A stretch of DNA of 64,000 bases from Streptomyces spinoverrucosus (GTDB taxonomy: Bacteria > Actinomycetota > Actinomycetes > Streptomycetales > Streptomycetaceae), in contig NZ_JADPZX010000001.1 in NCBI RefSeq assembly GCF_015712165.1, positions 372,001 to 436,000 of the forward strand, read 5' to 3'. The position numbers were made by a program, and so were the translations under genes. The notes under the pieces were generated by a model. The model was given only the letters and a program-made list of their open reading frames with translations, ran no database searches and was not told the origin of the DNA. This document shows positions 53,092-62,641 of the stretch, one piece after another (the first letter of the stretch is position 1; the number at the start of each line of letters is the position of its first letter).

Positions 53092-54951
53092 CTAGTTGAC
53101 GGCCTGCGCGGCCCACGCCGTCAGCTCGGCGCGGGCCGCGTTCAGTAGTTGGGCGGAGGGAGCCGTCGTCCCGTTGGTCACCAGCGCGTAGTGCGGCACG
53201 CCCGAGTCCGGCGCGGTGAGCAGCAGGCGGCGGCTGCCCGCGCCGCCCGGTTCGGCGGCCACCCCGATCGGGGTCGTGCCGGTGTACGCCGGTGGCGCGT
53301 ACGCCGTGCCGAGGTCCGACACCACCGTGGTCGCCGAGGTCGGGAAGGACGCCGGGAGATGCAGCTCGGTCGGCGCCGGGCCGCCGTTCGACCGCCACAG
53401 CAGCAGCGCGTACTGCCCGGACCCCACCAGTCGTGCCACGTTCGGCAGCGAGCTCGGCACCGGGTTCCAGGTCAGCGTGGTGGAGCCGTCCCGGGAGCGG
53501 TCCTCGTAGGTGAAGGCGACCGTCGTACCGGACGTGGCGCTCGGGTAGACGCGGTCCAGCAGCCGGGCGTCCTGGCGCAGGGTGACCGCGCCGGAGTCGT
53601 CGAGGTGGACGGCGGACAGGTCCTCGTCGTTCCAGGCGTCGCCCTCGGTGAGCACCTTCTCGGGGTTGCCGTTCATCAGCTCGTGGTGGCGGCCGTGGTA
53701 GATGTCCCACTGCCACTGCGTGCCGGACAGCACCGGTCCGGACGCCTTCGGGTTCGACCACCAACTCACCCCGGGCAGCCGGGAGTCGAGGGCCTGGTAC
53801 ATCGCCTTGAGAACGGTGGGCGCCTTGTCGGAGACGGTGCCGGCCAGCGGATGGCCGAACTCGCTGACGATCGCGGGCGTGCCGGTCGCCGCCGCCCGGT
53901 CCCGGACGGTTCCGAAGTCGCCGGCGTACTGGCCGTCCTGCGCCTTGCCCCACATGAAGACGCCGGAGATGGCCTTCTGGTCGTAGAAGTGGGTGTTGAA
54001 GACATAGCGCGGGCCGAGCGTGCCCGCGTCGAGCAGGCCGCCCTCTTCCTTCTGGAAGTCCAGGTTGGCGTTCCAGAAGAGGTTGGGCTCGACGAAGGCG
54101 GGCTTGGACTGCCAGCCCGCCGCGTCCATCCGGGCCCGGAACCTCTCGTAGAACGGCCACAGCACGTCCCGCTCCCAGGTGCGGCTGGTCTGGCCGGAGT
54201 CGTAGACGCCGGCGTGCGGCTCGTTGTAGGGGTCGAAGCCGACGACTTGGGCGAAGTCCTCGGCGGACAGGTGCTGCCTTACGTACGCCATGGTCTTCTG
54301 GGCGGTGGCGAGGAAGGCGTCCTGGAGGCCGTACGCGTTGTGCCAGAAGTCGTACGTCGCGCGCTTGACGGCCTCGTTCTGGGTGATGTTCTGGCCCCAG
54401 AAGAGGCAGATCCCGCAGAACTCGTCGGGGTAGTCGCCGAGGTCGACGGCCCACTTGGGGGCGCCGTCGCCGGTGTACCAGCTGTCGGGGTCGAAGAGGT
54501 ACCGGGAGTAGAGGTCCTGGTGGAAGTCGGGGTAGACGCGGATGCCGGCGTCGAGGAACGCGCGCATCTGGTCGGTGGCGGCGGCCAGGTACGCGGTGTC
54601 GACCTGGCCGCGCACCGGCTCGGCGTAGGCCCAGGAGAGCAGGAAGCGGACGGTGTTGCCGCCGCCGAGGGCGCGCAGCGCGGCCGCCGACTTGCGGGCG
54701 TCGGCGACCGAGGCGAAGGGCAGGCCGTGGTTCTCGGCGAGCTTGGTCTCGCCGGAGACGTTGTAGCCACGCAGGACCACCTCGCGGCCCGAGGCGTCGG
54801 TGAAGCGGCCGTTCTGCACGGTAAGCGGGGAGCCGTCGAACCAGAGCGAGTCGGGGAGGGTGTCGGCGGTGGCGGGGCGGGTGCCCGCAACCGACAGGAA
54901 TCCACAGAGGACAACCAGAACAACGAGCAAACGCGCACGTTTATTCGGCAT
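53092..54951 (-). CDS. Secreted GH5 glycosidase, endoglycoceramidase-like
   Basis: A 619-residue secreted glycoside hydrolase. A signal peptide (LLVVLVVLCGFLSVAGT) is followed by a (beta/alpha)8 barrel with GH5 acid Glu in GFDPYNEPHAG and nucleophile Glu in IVSEFGHPL. Entry motif FTDASGREVVLRGYNVSGETK and the extra C-terminal beta domain (~130 residues) resemble rhodococcal endoglycoceramidases, so a glycolipid substrate is plausible. Start ATG 54951 with a weak site; the first 24 codons of the longer frame lack support. TetR 70 bp downstream may be co-transcribed. Confidence 0.85.
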   Translation of the reverse strand: MPNKRARLLVVLVVLCGFLSVAGTRPATADTLPDSLWFDGSPLTVQNGRFTDASGREVVLRGYNVSGETKLAENHGLPFASVADARKSAAALRALGGGNTVRFLLSWAYAEPVRGQVDTAYLAAATDQMRAFLDAGIRVYPDFHQDLYSRYLFDPDSWYTGDGAPKWAVDLGDYPDEFCGICLFWGQNITQNEAVKRATYDFWHNAYGLQDAFLATAQKTMAYVRQHLSAEDFAQVVGFDPYNEPHAGVYDSGQTSRTWERDVLWPFYERFRARMDAAGWQSKPAFVEPNLFWNANLDFQKEEGGLLDAGTLGPRYVFNTHFYDQKAISGVFMWGKAQDGQYAGDFGTVRDRAAATGTPAIVSEFGHPLAGTVSDKAPTVLKAMYQALDSRLPGVSWWSNPKASGPVLSGTQWQWDIYHGRHHELMNGNPEKVLTEGDAWNDEDLSAVHLDDSGAVTLRQDARLLDRVYPSATSGTTVAFTYEDRSRDGSTTLTWNPVPSSLPNVARLVGSGQYALLLWRSNGGPAPTELHLPASFPTSATTVVSDLGTAYAPPAYTGTTPIGVAAEPGGAGSRRLLLTAPDSGVPHYALVTNGTTAPSAQLLNAARAELTAWAAQAVN

Positions 54952-55035
54952 GTCCACCACAGTCCGACCAAGTCCGGACACCGTCAACACTTCTAACTCG
55001 AGAGTAAGTTCGTTCTCGGCCACCCCGCCACCACC

Positions 55036-57009
55036 TCATGCGCCGACGCGGCGCGTCACGTTCAGCAGATACTCCTTCCGGTTCAGCGGATTGTGGTCGG
55101 TGCGCGGCCGCTCGGGCACCGCGACACCGGACACGACGGGCGCGTAGTGGTCGAAGGCGCTGTCCAACTCGCCCTCGCCCCGAGTGAGGCCCGGCAACTG
55201 CTGCTCCAGGGCGTGCACCCGGTCCGCGGGCACCGAGCCCTCCAGGACGCAGGCCGCGCCGCGAGTGCCGGTCGCCCGCGGTACGGCCCGCAGCGCGGCC
55301 AGCATCGGCAACAGGGCGCCGAGGGTGTCGGCCGGGGCCTCGACGCGGAAGCGGTGCATCGGCTCGTGCACCCGGGTGCCCGCGCGCCGCAGGGCCTCGA
55401 TCAGTACGAGCGGGGTCAGGCCACGGAAGTCGTAGCCGGTGCTGGACATGCTCTTGTCGAAGCCCTGGTGGGCGTGGCTCTGGCGGGGCGAATAGCCGGA
55501 GTGGGTCATGGTGACCGTGCAGTCGGGGATCCGCCAGCCGTGCAGGCCCTGCCCGAGGGTCTCCCGGACGGTGTCCTCGACGGCCTTGAAGAAGGCGTAC
55601 GGCATGGAGCCCAGCTCCACCTCCAGCCGGAAGTCGACGCCCGCCCCGGGCGGCGCGGGGTCGACGCGCAGCCCGACCGTGGCGAGGAAGGGGTTGGCGT
55701 CCTTCTTGTTGAACTCGACCGCCGACCCGCTCCCGACCAGCCGCTCGACGCACAGCGGTGTGGTCTCCCGGAAGGTGACGTCCAGTCCGTAGTCGTCGGC
55801 GAGCGTCGCCTGGACGACCTCCTTCTGCACCTCGCCGTACAGCGACACGGAGGTCTCCTGGCGCACCTCGTCGTGCCGCAGGGCGATCAACGGGTCCTGC
55901 TCGGCGAGCTGGGTGAGCGCGACGTGCAGGGCCCGCCGGTCCGTCCCCGGGCCCGGCACGACGACCGTCTCCAGGGTCGGCGGGGCGAAGAAGTGCCCGG
56001 CAGGCCCCCGCGGTACGCCGATGGAGTCGCCGATCCTGATGTCGGCGAGGCCCCACAGCCGGGCGATACGGCCGGCCGGCACGGCGTCCTGCCGGGCGTC
56101 GGTGCCGTGGTCGAAGACGCTGATCGCGGTGATCCGGCCCTCGGTGCCCTCGTCACCGCACGGCACCCGGTCGCGGGTGCGCAGCGTGCCGGAGAAGACG
56201 CGCGCGTAGGCGATCTTCTCCCCCGCCGGACCCCGCTCGACCTTGAAGACGCTCCCCGAGAGCGGGCCCTCGGGGTCGCCGTCGGCCGTGGGCAGCAGGT
56301 CCCTGATGCCGCCGATCAGGGCGTCCACGCCGGCGCCCGTGATGGCCGAGCCGCAGTACGCGGGGTGGACCAGGGCCTGCCGTGTCCGTTCCGCGAGGGA
56401 CGTGTGCAGCAGGTCGTCCGAGACGGTGCCCCGGACGTAGGCGGCGAGCAGGTCGTCGTCGTGGTCGGCGAGGATGTCGAGCGCGGTCGGGCCGAGGCCG
56501 GGAGTGAAGCCGGCGACTCGGGTGCCGAGGCCGGTGGCCGTGCCCATGGGGACGGCGGGCGCGCCGAGCCGTTCGGACACCGAGCGCAGCACGTCCTCGT
56601 ACCGGGCGCCACGGCGGTCGATCTTGTTGACGAACAGCAGGGTGGGGATGCGCAGCCGTCGCAGGGTCCGCATCAGGACGCGCGTCTGGGCCTGGACGCC
56701 CTCGACGGCCGAGACGACCAGGACGGCGCCGTCCAGGACGCCGAGCACCCGCTCCACCTCGGCGATGAAGTCCGGGTGACCGGGTGTGTCGATGAGGTTG
56801 ACGGTCACGTCGTCGACGGGGAACGAGACGACGGCCGACTTGATGGTGATGCCGCGCTGCCGCTCCAGCGCGAGGGTGTCCGTCCGGGTGCTGCCGGCGT
56901 CGACGCTGCCGATGTCGTCGATCACCCCGGCGGTGTGCAGCAGCCGTTCGGTCAGGCTGGTCTTACCTGCGTCGATGTGCGCGAGAATCCCCAGGTTGAG
57001 CAAGTGCAC
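55036..57009 (-). CDS. TetM/OtrA-like ribosomal protection GTPase
   Basis: A 657-residue EF-G-like translation factor of the TetM/TetO/OtrA family; it binds the ribosome and releases tetracyclines or rescues stalled states. G1 is HIDAGKTS (11-18), G3 DTPGH (74-78) and G4 NKID (128-131). EF-G-like domains II-V follow, with the domain IV loop near GYSPRQSHAHQGFDKSMSST. GTG 57009 is fixed by the family N-terminus. AAAGGA lies 12 nt upstream, and a leader ORF overlaps the start. Resistance itself is not shown. Confidence 0.9.
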   Translation of the reverse strand: MHLLNLGILAHIDAGKTSLTERLLHTAGVIDDIGSVDAGSTRTDTLALERQRGITIKSAVVSFPVDDVTVNLIDTPGHPDFIAEVERVLGVLDGAVLVVSAVEGVQAQTRVLMRTLRRLRIPTLLFVNKIDRRGARYEDVLRSVSERLGAPAVPMGTATGLGTRVAGFTPGLGPTALDILADHDDDLLAAYVRGTVSDDLLHTSLAERTRQALVHPAYCGSAITGAGVDALIGGIRDLLPTADGDPEGPLSGSVFKVERGPAGEKIAYARVFSGTLRTRDRVPCGDEGTEGRITAISVFDHGTDARQDAVPAGRIARLWGLADIRIGDSIGVPRGPAGHFFAPPTLETVVVPGPGTDRRALHVALTQLAEQDPLIALRHDEVRQETSVSLYGEVQKEVVQATLADDYGLDVTFRETTPLCVERLVGSGSAVEFNKKDANPFLATVGLRVDPAPPGAGVDFRLEVELGSMPYAFFKAVEDTVRETLGQGLHGWRIPDCTVTMTHSGYSPRQSHAHQGFDKSMSSTGYDFRGLTPLVLIEALRRAGTRVHEPMHRFRVEAPADTLGALLPMLAALRAVPRATGTRGAACVLEGSVPADRVHALEQQLPGLTRGEGELDSAFDHYAPVVSGVAVPERPRTDHNPLNRKEYLLNVTRRVGA

Positions 57010-57073
57010 GAAGCGTCATGTCCTTTGTGGAGTGGGTCATGGTGACGGCGGGGGACATGAACGCTGCTCGCAT
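56963..57073 (-). CDS. 36-aa leader ORF overlapping the ribosome-protection gene
   Basis: ATG 57073 is preceded at ideal spacing by AAGGAGCGATCC. The 36 codons (MRAAFMSPAVTMTHSTKDMT ...) run past the GTG at 57009 in a different frame and stop at 56963. A translated leader just before a ribosome-protection gene could sense drug-stalled ribosomes, as the tetM leader does by attenuation. I infer this from position; no family match. Confidence 0.45.
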   Translation of the reverse strand: MRAAFMSPAVTMTHSTKDMTLRALAQPGDSRAHRRR

Positions 57074-57172
57074 GGATCGCTCCTTGCTCTGTGACGACTG
57101 GTCGGGTGCAGTGCAGCAGAAGGACCGGCGGCGCGACAATGGATTAACGCTCAACCATGCGAGGGTCGAGGC

Positions 57173-58273
57173 ATGCGTGAGATTCTTCCGGCGCTGCGCC
57201 GCTGGTACGCGGCCGCGGCCCCGTTCGGTTTGGCCACGGTGGTGGGGGTGAGCCGCAGCGCGCCGCGTGACCCGGGGGCGGCGATGGCGGTGGGGCCGGA
57301 CGGCGAGGTGGTCGGCAGTGTGTCGGGGGGCTGCGTCGAGGGGGCGGTGTTCGAGCTGGCGCAGGAGGTCGTGGCGAGCGGCGAGGCACGGCTGGAGACG
57401 TTCGGCTACAGCGACGAGGACGCGTTCGCGGTGGGGCTGACCTGCGGCGGCGAGATCACCGTGCTGGTCCGGCCGGTCACGCCCGAGCGCGATCCCGCGT
57501 TCGGGGTGGTCGCCCAGTCGGTCCTGGAGGGCCGCCCGGTGACCGTGGCGACGGTCATCGACGGGCCGGCGCCGCGCGGGGCCACCCTCGCCGTCTGGCC
57601 CGATCGGGTGACCGGCACGCTGGGGGCGGGCGGCCTGGACGTGGCGGTCACCGCCGACGCGCGCGGCGAACTCGCCCTCGGCGCCACCGGCCTACGGCAC
57701 TACGGGCCGCACGGGGAGCGGCGCCAGGACGTTGTCGCGGTGTTCCTGCACTCCTTCGCGCCGCCGCCGCGGATGCTGGTGTTCGGCGCGATCGACTACG
57801 CGGCGGCGGTGGCCCGCGTCGGCGACTTCCTCGGCTACCGGGTCACCGTCTGCGACGCCCGCCCGGTCTTCGCCACGCCGAAGCGTTTCCCGCCCGGCGT
57901 GGAGGTGGTCGTGGACTGGCCGCACCGCTATCTGCGCGGCACCGACACCGACGAGCGCACGGTGATCTGCGTGCTCACGCACGATCCGAAGTTCGACGTA
58001 CCGCTGCTTCAGGAGGCGCTGCGCCGGCCCGCCGCCTACATCGGGGCGATGGGCAGCCGCCGTACTCACGACGAACGCGCGAGGCGCCTCACCGACGCCG
58101 GGCTCACCGCCCGTGAGCTGTCGCGGCTGCGCTCCCCGATCGGGCTCGACCTGGGCGCCCGCACGCCGGAGGAGGTGGCGGTGTCCGTCGCCGCGGAGAT
58201 CGTCGCCCTGCGGTGGGGCGGCAGCGGGGAGCCGCTGACGGCGACGGCGGGGGCGATCCATCCGTCGCCGTGA
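57173..58273 (+). CDS. XdhC/CoxI-family protein
   Basis: A 366-residue XdhC-like protein that inserts or sulfurates molybdenum cofactor for xanthine dehydrogenase or CO-dehydrogenase-type enzymes. The N-terminal XdhC domain has VVGVSRSAPRDPGAAMAV and VSGGCVEGAV; the C-terminal Rossmann domain (MLVFGAIDYAAAVARVGDFLG) includes AAYIGAMGSRRTHDER. Start ATG 57173. No molybdoenzyme adjoins it, so the client is elsewhere. It is divergent from the ribosome-protection gene. Confidence 0.9.
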   Translation: MREILPALRRWYAAAAPFGLATVVGVSRSAPRDPGAAMAVGPDGEVVGSVSGGCVEGAVFELAQEVVASGEARLETFGYSDEDAFAVGLTCGGEITVLVRPVTPERDPAFGVVAQSVLEGRPVTVATVIDGPAPRGATLAVWPDRVTGTLGAGGLDVAVTADARGELALGATGLRHYGPHGERRQDVVAVFLHSFAPPPRMLVFGAIDYAAAVARVGDFLGYRVTVCDARPVFATPKRFPPGVEVVVDWPHRYLRGTDTDERTVICVLTHDPKFDVPLLQEALRRPAAYIGAMGSRRTHDERARRLTDAGLTARELSRLRSPIGLDLGARTPEEVAVSVAAEIVALRWGGSGEPLTATAGAIHPSP

Positions 58274-58279
58274 GACACC

Positions 58280-59194
58280 TCAGGCGTTCTCGTGCCGGTG
58301 GTCGGCGATGAGTTGTTCCAGGTGGTCCAGTGCCGCCGCGGTCCGGTCCGGGTGGTCCCGGAAGTAGGGGTCGTCCGGCACCGGGAGCGACCCCGCCAGG
58401 GCCCAGCCGCGGCCGCGTGCCCAGGTCGCGTCGTCGGTGCCGACGGCCTCCCGGAACGCCTCGCGGGCGGACGCGGGCAGGAACAGCCAGGCGGGCAGCA
58501 GGTCGACCGCCGGGTCGGCCACGGCGAGGGTGCCGAAGTCGATGACCGCGCTCAGACGGCCGTCCCGGGCCAGCAAGTTGCCGGTCGCGAGGTCGCCGTG
58601 GATCCACACCGGCGGCTTGTGCCAGGCGGGCGCCGCGAGGGCCGCCTCCCACACCTCGGTCACCGCGTCGGCGTCGACGAGGCCGGCCGCCCGCAGCGCC
58701 TCGATCTTGGGCCGCACCCGGGCCTCGGCGGCGAGGGAGTCACGCTCGTCGCCGAGCGGCACGCCACGGAAGGCGTTGCTCTGCTGCGGGCCGGGCCCGC
58801 CCGTCGGGTCGATGTGCTGCAACGCGGTGATGAACCCGGCGAGCTCACGGGCCGTCCGCGCGGGGTCGGCCAGCGCCTGAGGGGACGCGGTCTCGCCGTC
58901 CAGCCAGCGGTACACGGACCACCGGTACGGATAGCCCTCGCCGGGCTCGCCCTGCGCGACGGGCTCCGAGACGGGCAGCGGGAGATGCGGGGCCAGGCGC
59001 GGCAGCCAGCGGTGCTCCCGCTCCACCTGGCCCTCCCAGTGCGCGTAGCGCGGCAGCCGGACGGACAGTTCGTCGCCGAGCCGGAAGGTGGCGTTGTCCA
59101 GGCCGGAGAGCGCAACCGGGGAGACCGGAAGGTCGGCCCACTGCGGGAACTGGTCGGTGAGCAGACGGCGTACGAGCGCGGCATCGATCAGCAC
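58280..59194 (-). CDS. Aminoglycoside phosphotransferase-like kinase
   Basis: A 304-residue APH/ChoK-fold kinase. Catalytic loop WIHGDLATGNLL (HGDxxxxN) and metal motif VIDFGTL are intact; the ATP-binding strands in the N-terminal lobe include LDNATFRLGDEL and SVRLPRY. Such proteins phosphorylate antibiotics, sugars or other small molecules; the substrate cannot be told. It follows the phosphoesterase gene by 41 bp on the same strand and converges closely with xdhC (6 bp between stops). Confidence 0.9.
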   Translation of the reverse strand: MLIDAALVRRLLTDQFPQWADLPVSPVALSGLDNATFRLGDELSVRLPRYAHWEGQVEREHRWLPRLAPHLPLPVSEPVAQGEPGEGYPYRWSVYRWLDGETASPQALADPARTARELAGFITALQHIDPTGGPGPQQSNAFRGVPLGDERDSLAAEARVRPKIEALRAAGLVDADAVTEVWEAALAAPAWHKPPVWIHGDLATGNLLARDGRLSAVIDFGTLAVADPAVDLLPAWLFLPASAREAFREAVGTDDATWARGRGWALAGSLPVPDDPYFRDHPDRTAAALDHLEQLIADHRHENA

Positions 59195-59235
59195 CCCGAC
59201 ATGGGACCGCTTCGCACACCGGCGCGTCCACCGAA

Positions 59236-59736
59236 TTAGCGGGGTGGCAGCCGGTGCAGGGTCACGTCCGTGAGCCGGCCGTCGGTGACGGTGGCGGTCA
59301 TGTAGGTGCAGTGGGGCTCGCGGCGGCGGTCGGTCGGGGAACCGGGGTTGAGCAGGCGCAGGCCGGTGGGGGCCGTGGTGTCCCAGGGGATGTGGCTGTG
59401 GCCGAAGACCAGGACGTCCAGGTCGGGGAAGCGGGCGGCGCAGCGGGCCTCGCGGCCCTGGGCGGGGCCCGTTTCGTGGACGGCGCCGAAGCGCAGGCCG
59501 TCGAGTTCGGCGTACGCCACCTCGGGCAGCCGGGCGCGCAGGTCGGGTCCGTCGTTGTTGCCGTACACGCCGACCAGCCGGCGGCAGCGGCTTCGCAGCA
59601 GGTCCAGGGTGGCCGTGTCGACCCAGTCGCCGGCGTGGAACACGACGTCGGCGTGCGGGAGTTCGGCGAGCAGCGGGTCCGGCAGCGCCTTGGCGCGTTT
59701 CGGCAGGTGGGTGTCGGACATCAGGAGCAGACGCAC
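59236..59736 (-). CDS. YfcE/MJ0936-type metallophosphoesterase
   Basis: A 166-residue calcineurin-like phosphodiesterase. Binuclear metal motifs are complete: SDTHLPKR, FHAGDWVD, GNNDGPD and FGHSHIPW. GTG 59736 directly begins the first strand (RLLLMSDTH). It probably cleaves phosphodiesters or cyclic nucleotides; natural substrate unknown. Together with the kinase gene 41 bp downstream it may form a small operon. Confidence 0.9.
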   Translation of the reverse strand: MRLLLMSDTHLPKRAKALPDPLLAELPHADVVFHAGDWVDTATLDLLRSRCRRLVGVYGNNDGPDLRARLPEVAYAELDGLRFGAVHETGPAQGREARCAARFPDLDVLVFGHSHIPWDTTAPTGLRLLNPGSPTDRRREPHCTYMTATVTDGRLTDVTLHRLPPR

Positions 59737-59804
59737 GGCTTCAGCGTAGGACGGCCACCGCGCGCGGTGCACCGGTCAGCACGAGGCGGTGCCCCGCGTC
59801 TGTG

Positions 59805-59984
59805 TCAGTCCTCACCCCGCACGATGTTCCACTCCGAAGCCGTGTGCGGCGTCCGTGGTCCGTCCGGGCTCTCCACGGCCGGGAGCCAGGTGCGCAGTTC
59901 GCTCTTCGCGCGCAGCCGACGGGCTTTCGACCAGCCGGTCTCCAGACGGCGGACGACGGGTTTGTCACTGGTGGACGTGGTCAC
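59805..59984 (-). CDS. Small hypothetical protein
   Basis: A 59-residue basic protein, not recognised (VVRRLETGWSKARRLRAKSE, then TWLPAVESPDG). GAAGGAAGAGG upstream supports GTG 59984. It has no signal peptide. It lies between the phosphoesterase and the DUF6479 gene, same strand as both, with its own ribosome site. Confidence 0.6.
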   Translation of the reverse strand: MTTSTSDKPVVRRLETGWSKARRLRAKSELRTWLPAVESPDGPRTPHTASEWNIVRGED

Positions 59985-60075
59985 GACGCAAACCTCTTCC
60001 TTCTGCGTCCCTCGTACGGGTGTACGGAACTGGTGACCGGGTCCCCGCCTCCGCCGCAGGTAAACGCCCTGCCGG

Positions 60076-60432
60076 TCAGGCCGCGCCGGGTCCGCCGTTG
60101 CCGAACGAGCCGCTGGACCCACGGTTCCAGCGCGGCCTGCGCTGGTCGCCGCTGCGCATCCCGCCGGACGGCCTGAGGTCGTGCGGGGTGAGCCGTGCGT
60201 CGCCGCCCACCTCGTGGGGTTCGCGCTGCTCCCGCGACTCCCCGACCGCGCCGGAGGCCGGCAGCCTGGGCTGTTCGTCGGGCCGGGGCCGTCGGGGCTC
60301 GCGCCTGCGCACCTTGATGCCGAGCAGAACGGCCCAGATCAGCACCGCGGTGACGACGACGCCACCGACGAGGACGGCGACAAACCCGGCGACGGAACCA
60401 GCTGCGGCTACTTCGTGAGCGATGGGATTCAT
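60076..60432 (-). CDS. DUF6479 single-pass membrane protein
   Basis: A 118-residue protein of the DUF6479 family. An N-terminal membrane helix (AGFVAVLVGGVVVTAVLIWAV) precedes the conserved charged segment VRRREPRRPRPDEQPRLP and a REQREPHEV stretch. The C-terminus is Gly/Arg-rich and cytoplasmic if the N-terminus is outside. GGAGCGC precedes ATG 60432. Role unknown. It is divergent from ctaD. Confidence 0.8.
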   Translation of the reverse strand: MNPIAHEVAAAGSVAGFVAVLVGGVVVTAVLIWAVLLGIKVRRREPRRPRPDEQPRLPASGAVGESREQREPHEVGGDARLTPHDLRPSGGMRSGDQRRPRWNRGSSGSFGNGGPGAA

Positions 60433-60560
60433 GCGCTCCGAGTACCCGGTCACGGGCAGTGAATGACTCCGGTCGGTCCCCTGACGGCTGACAACAGGGC
60501 GTGGCGCGGGCTGCACCCCACGTCACGGCGATAGCGTCGCGGCGGCCGGAGAGGAGGACG

Positions 60561-62243
60561 ATGACGGAGCTGTCGCAGGACACCCCGCCCGCCCGGCGGC
60601 GTACGGGGCACGGACGTCCGCTGGGCGCGACGCTGTTGCGCTGGGCCACGACGACCGATCACAAGGTGATCGGACGGCTCTACATGGTCACCGCCTTCTG
60701 CTTCTTCCTCTTCGCCGGACTGCTCGCCCTCGCCATGCGCGCCGAACTCGCGGCGCCGGGGCTGCAGTTCTTCAGCGAGCTCGGCTACAACCAGCTCTTC
60801 ACCATCCACGGCACCATCATGATGCTGCTGTTCGCGACGCCGATGTTCGCCGGGTTCGCCAACGCCGTGATGCCGTTGCAGATCGGCGCCCCGGACGTGG
60901 CCTTTCCGCGCCTGAACGCCCTGTCGTACTGGATGTACCTGTTCGGCGGGCTGATGGTCGTCGCCGGGTTCGTCGTCCCCGCCGGCGCGGCGGCCTTCGG
61001 CTGGTTCGCCTACGCCCCGCTGAACAGCGCCTACTTCTCGCCCGGCGCGGGCGGCGACCTGTGGGTGATGGGCCTGGTGGTGACGGGTGTGTCGACGACG
61101 CTCGGCGCGGTGAACTTCATCGCCACGATCGTGTGCCTGCGCGCACCCGGCATGACCATGTTCCGGATGCCGATGTTCACCTGGAACATCCTGTTCACGT
61201 CGATCCTCGTGCTGCCCGCGTTCCCGGTCCTGACGGCCGCGCTGCTCGCGCTGGAGTCGGACCGCAAGTTCGGCTCGCACATCTACGACTCGGCGAACGG
61301 CGGGGCGTTGCTGTGGCAGCACCTGTTCTGGTTCTTCGGGCATCCCGAGGTGTACATCGTCGCGCTGCCGTTCTTCGGGATCATCACGGAGATCATCCCG
61401 GTGTTCTCCCGCAAGCCGCTGTTCGGCTATCTGCCGATGATCGGCGCGACCATCGCCATCACCATGCTGTCCGCGGTCGTGTGGGCGCACCACATGTTCG
61501 CGACCGGGGCGGTGCTGCTGCCGTTCTTCTCGCTGATGTCGTTCCTGATCGCCGTGCCCACCGGAATCAAGTTCTTCGCGTGGATCGGCACCATGCACCG
61601 CGGCTCGCTGTCGTTCGAGACTCCGATGCTGTGGGCGATGGGGTTCCTGGTGTCGTTCCTGCTGGGCGGGTTGAGCGGGGTGCTGATCGCCTCTCCGCCG
61701 CTCGACTTCCACCTCACCGACTCGTACTTCATCGTGGCCCATCTGCACTATGTGCTGTTCGGCACCGTCGTGTTCGCGATGTTCGCCGGGTTCTACTTCT
61801 GGTGGCCCAAGTTCACCGGCAAGATGCTCGACGAGCGGCTCGGCAAGCTGCACTTCTGGCTGCTGTTCCCGGGCTTCCAGCTGACCTTCCTCGTCCAGCA
61901 CTGGCTCGGCGAGGAGGGCATGCCCCGCCGCTACGCCGACTACCTGCCCGCCGACGGCTTCACCCTCCTCAACGCCCTGTCCTCCGCCGGGGCGTTCCTG
62001 CTCGGCATCTCCACCCTGCCGTTCCTCTACAACGTCTGGCGCACCGCCAGATACGGCAGGACGATGACCATGGACGACCCCTGGGGGTACGGGCGCGGCC
62101 TGGAATGGGCCACCGCCTGTCCGCCGCCCCGGCACAACTTCGTCGCGCTGCCCCGCGTACGGTCCGAGTCCCCGGCGTTCGACCTGCACCATCCGGCGAT
62201 CGCCCGGCAGCGGCAGCTCCGGAGAGGGGAGCAGACCCGATGA
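60561..62243 (+). CDS. ctaD: Cytochrome c oxidase subunit I
   Basis: A 560-residue haem-copper oxidase subunit I (aa3 type), 12 helices. Ligands are His83 and His396 (haem a), His261 with cross-linked Tyr265 (GHPEVY), His310 and His311 (Cu-B; WAHHMF), and His394 (haem a3; AHLHY). GAGGAGG precedes ATG 60561. It is coupled to ctaF through ATGA. Subunits II and III are not in the window, so this is probably an accessory copy that shares or lacks the full complex. Confidence 0.95.
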   Translation: MTELSQDTPPARRRTGHGRPLGATLLRWATTTDHKVIGRLYMVTAFCFFLFAGLLALAMRAELAAPGLQFFSELGYNQLFTIHGTIMMLLFATPMFAGFANAVMPLQIGAPDVAFPRLNALSYWMYLFGGLMVVAGFVVPAGAAAFGWFAYAPLNSAYFSPGAGGDLWVMGLVVTGVSTTLGAVNFIATIVCLRAPGMTMFRMPMFTWNILFTSILVLPAFPVLTAALLALESDRKFGSHIYDSANGGALLWQHLFWFFGHPEVYIVALPFFGIITEIIPVFSRKPLFGYLPMIGATIAITMLSAVVWAHHMFATGAVLLPFFSLMSFLIAVPTGIKFFAWIGTMHRGSLSFETPMLWAMGFLVSFLLGGLSGVLIASPPLDFHLTDSYFIVAHLHYVLFGTVVFAMFAGFYFWWPKFTGKMLDERLGKLHFWLLFPGFQLTFLVQHWLGEEGMPRRYADYLPADGFTLLNALSSAGAFLLGISTLPFLYNVWRTARYGRTMTMDDPWGYGRGLEWATACPPPRHNFVALPRVRSESPAFDLHHPAIARQRQLRRGEQTR

Positions 62244-62641
62244 AGACGGAGGCCGTGCTGTTCGGGGGCGTGGCGCTGTTCTTCGGGGGGATCGCCGCGC
62301 TGTACGGCGCGTGGTCCGAGGAGCCGGCCGGCACGGCGGTGCTGGTGATCGCGTTCCTGATGGCGGGCGTGGTGTCGTTCTTCAGCGCGGTGCAGTACCG
62401 GCGCAAGGGGCGCCGCCCGCAGGACCGGCTCGACGCCGAGGTCGCCGACGCGGCGGGGCCGGTGGAGTTCTTCCCCGACGAGAGCCCGTGGCCGATCGTC
62501 ACGGCGGCGGGCTTCGCGGTGGCGGCGATCGGTGTGGTGTACGGGCTGTGGCTGTTCCTCATCGGTCTCGCGGTGCTGTCCCGGGGGGTTCTGGGCCTGG
62601 TTTTCCAGTACGCGCGTCGGGGTGCCGGTCGGCAGGAGTGA
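62240..62641 (+). CDS. ctaF: Cytochrome c oxidase subunit IV, actinobacterial type
   Basis: A 133-residue actinobacterial subunit IV. Four membrane helices ([35 protein letters not shown]; and two at the C-terminus) and the family acidic [10 protein letters not shown] loop are visible. Its ATG overlaps the ctaD stop by 4 nt. The last 83 bp overlap the convergent qcrB gene. It is required for assembly of the aa3 oxidase. Confidence 0.9.
   Translation: MKTEAVLFGGVALFFGGIAALYGAWSEEPAGTAVLVIAFLMAGVVSFFSAVQYRRKGRRPQDRLDAEVADAAGPVEFFPDESPWPIVTAAGFAVAAIGVVYGLWLFLIGLAVLSRGVLGLVFQYARRGAGRQE

Noticed and set aside
60450..62192. A 580-residue minus-strand frame opposite ctaD
   Set aside because: It is rich in Glu, Gln, Arg and His with no domain; it is the mirror of cytochrome oxidase codons.
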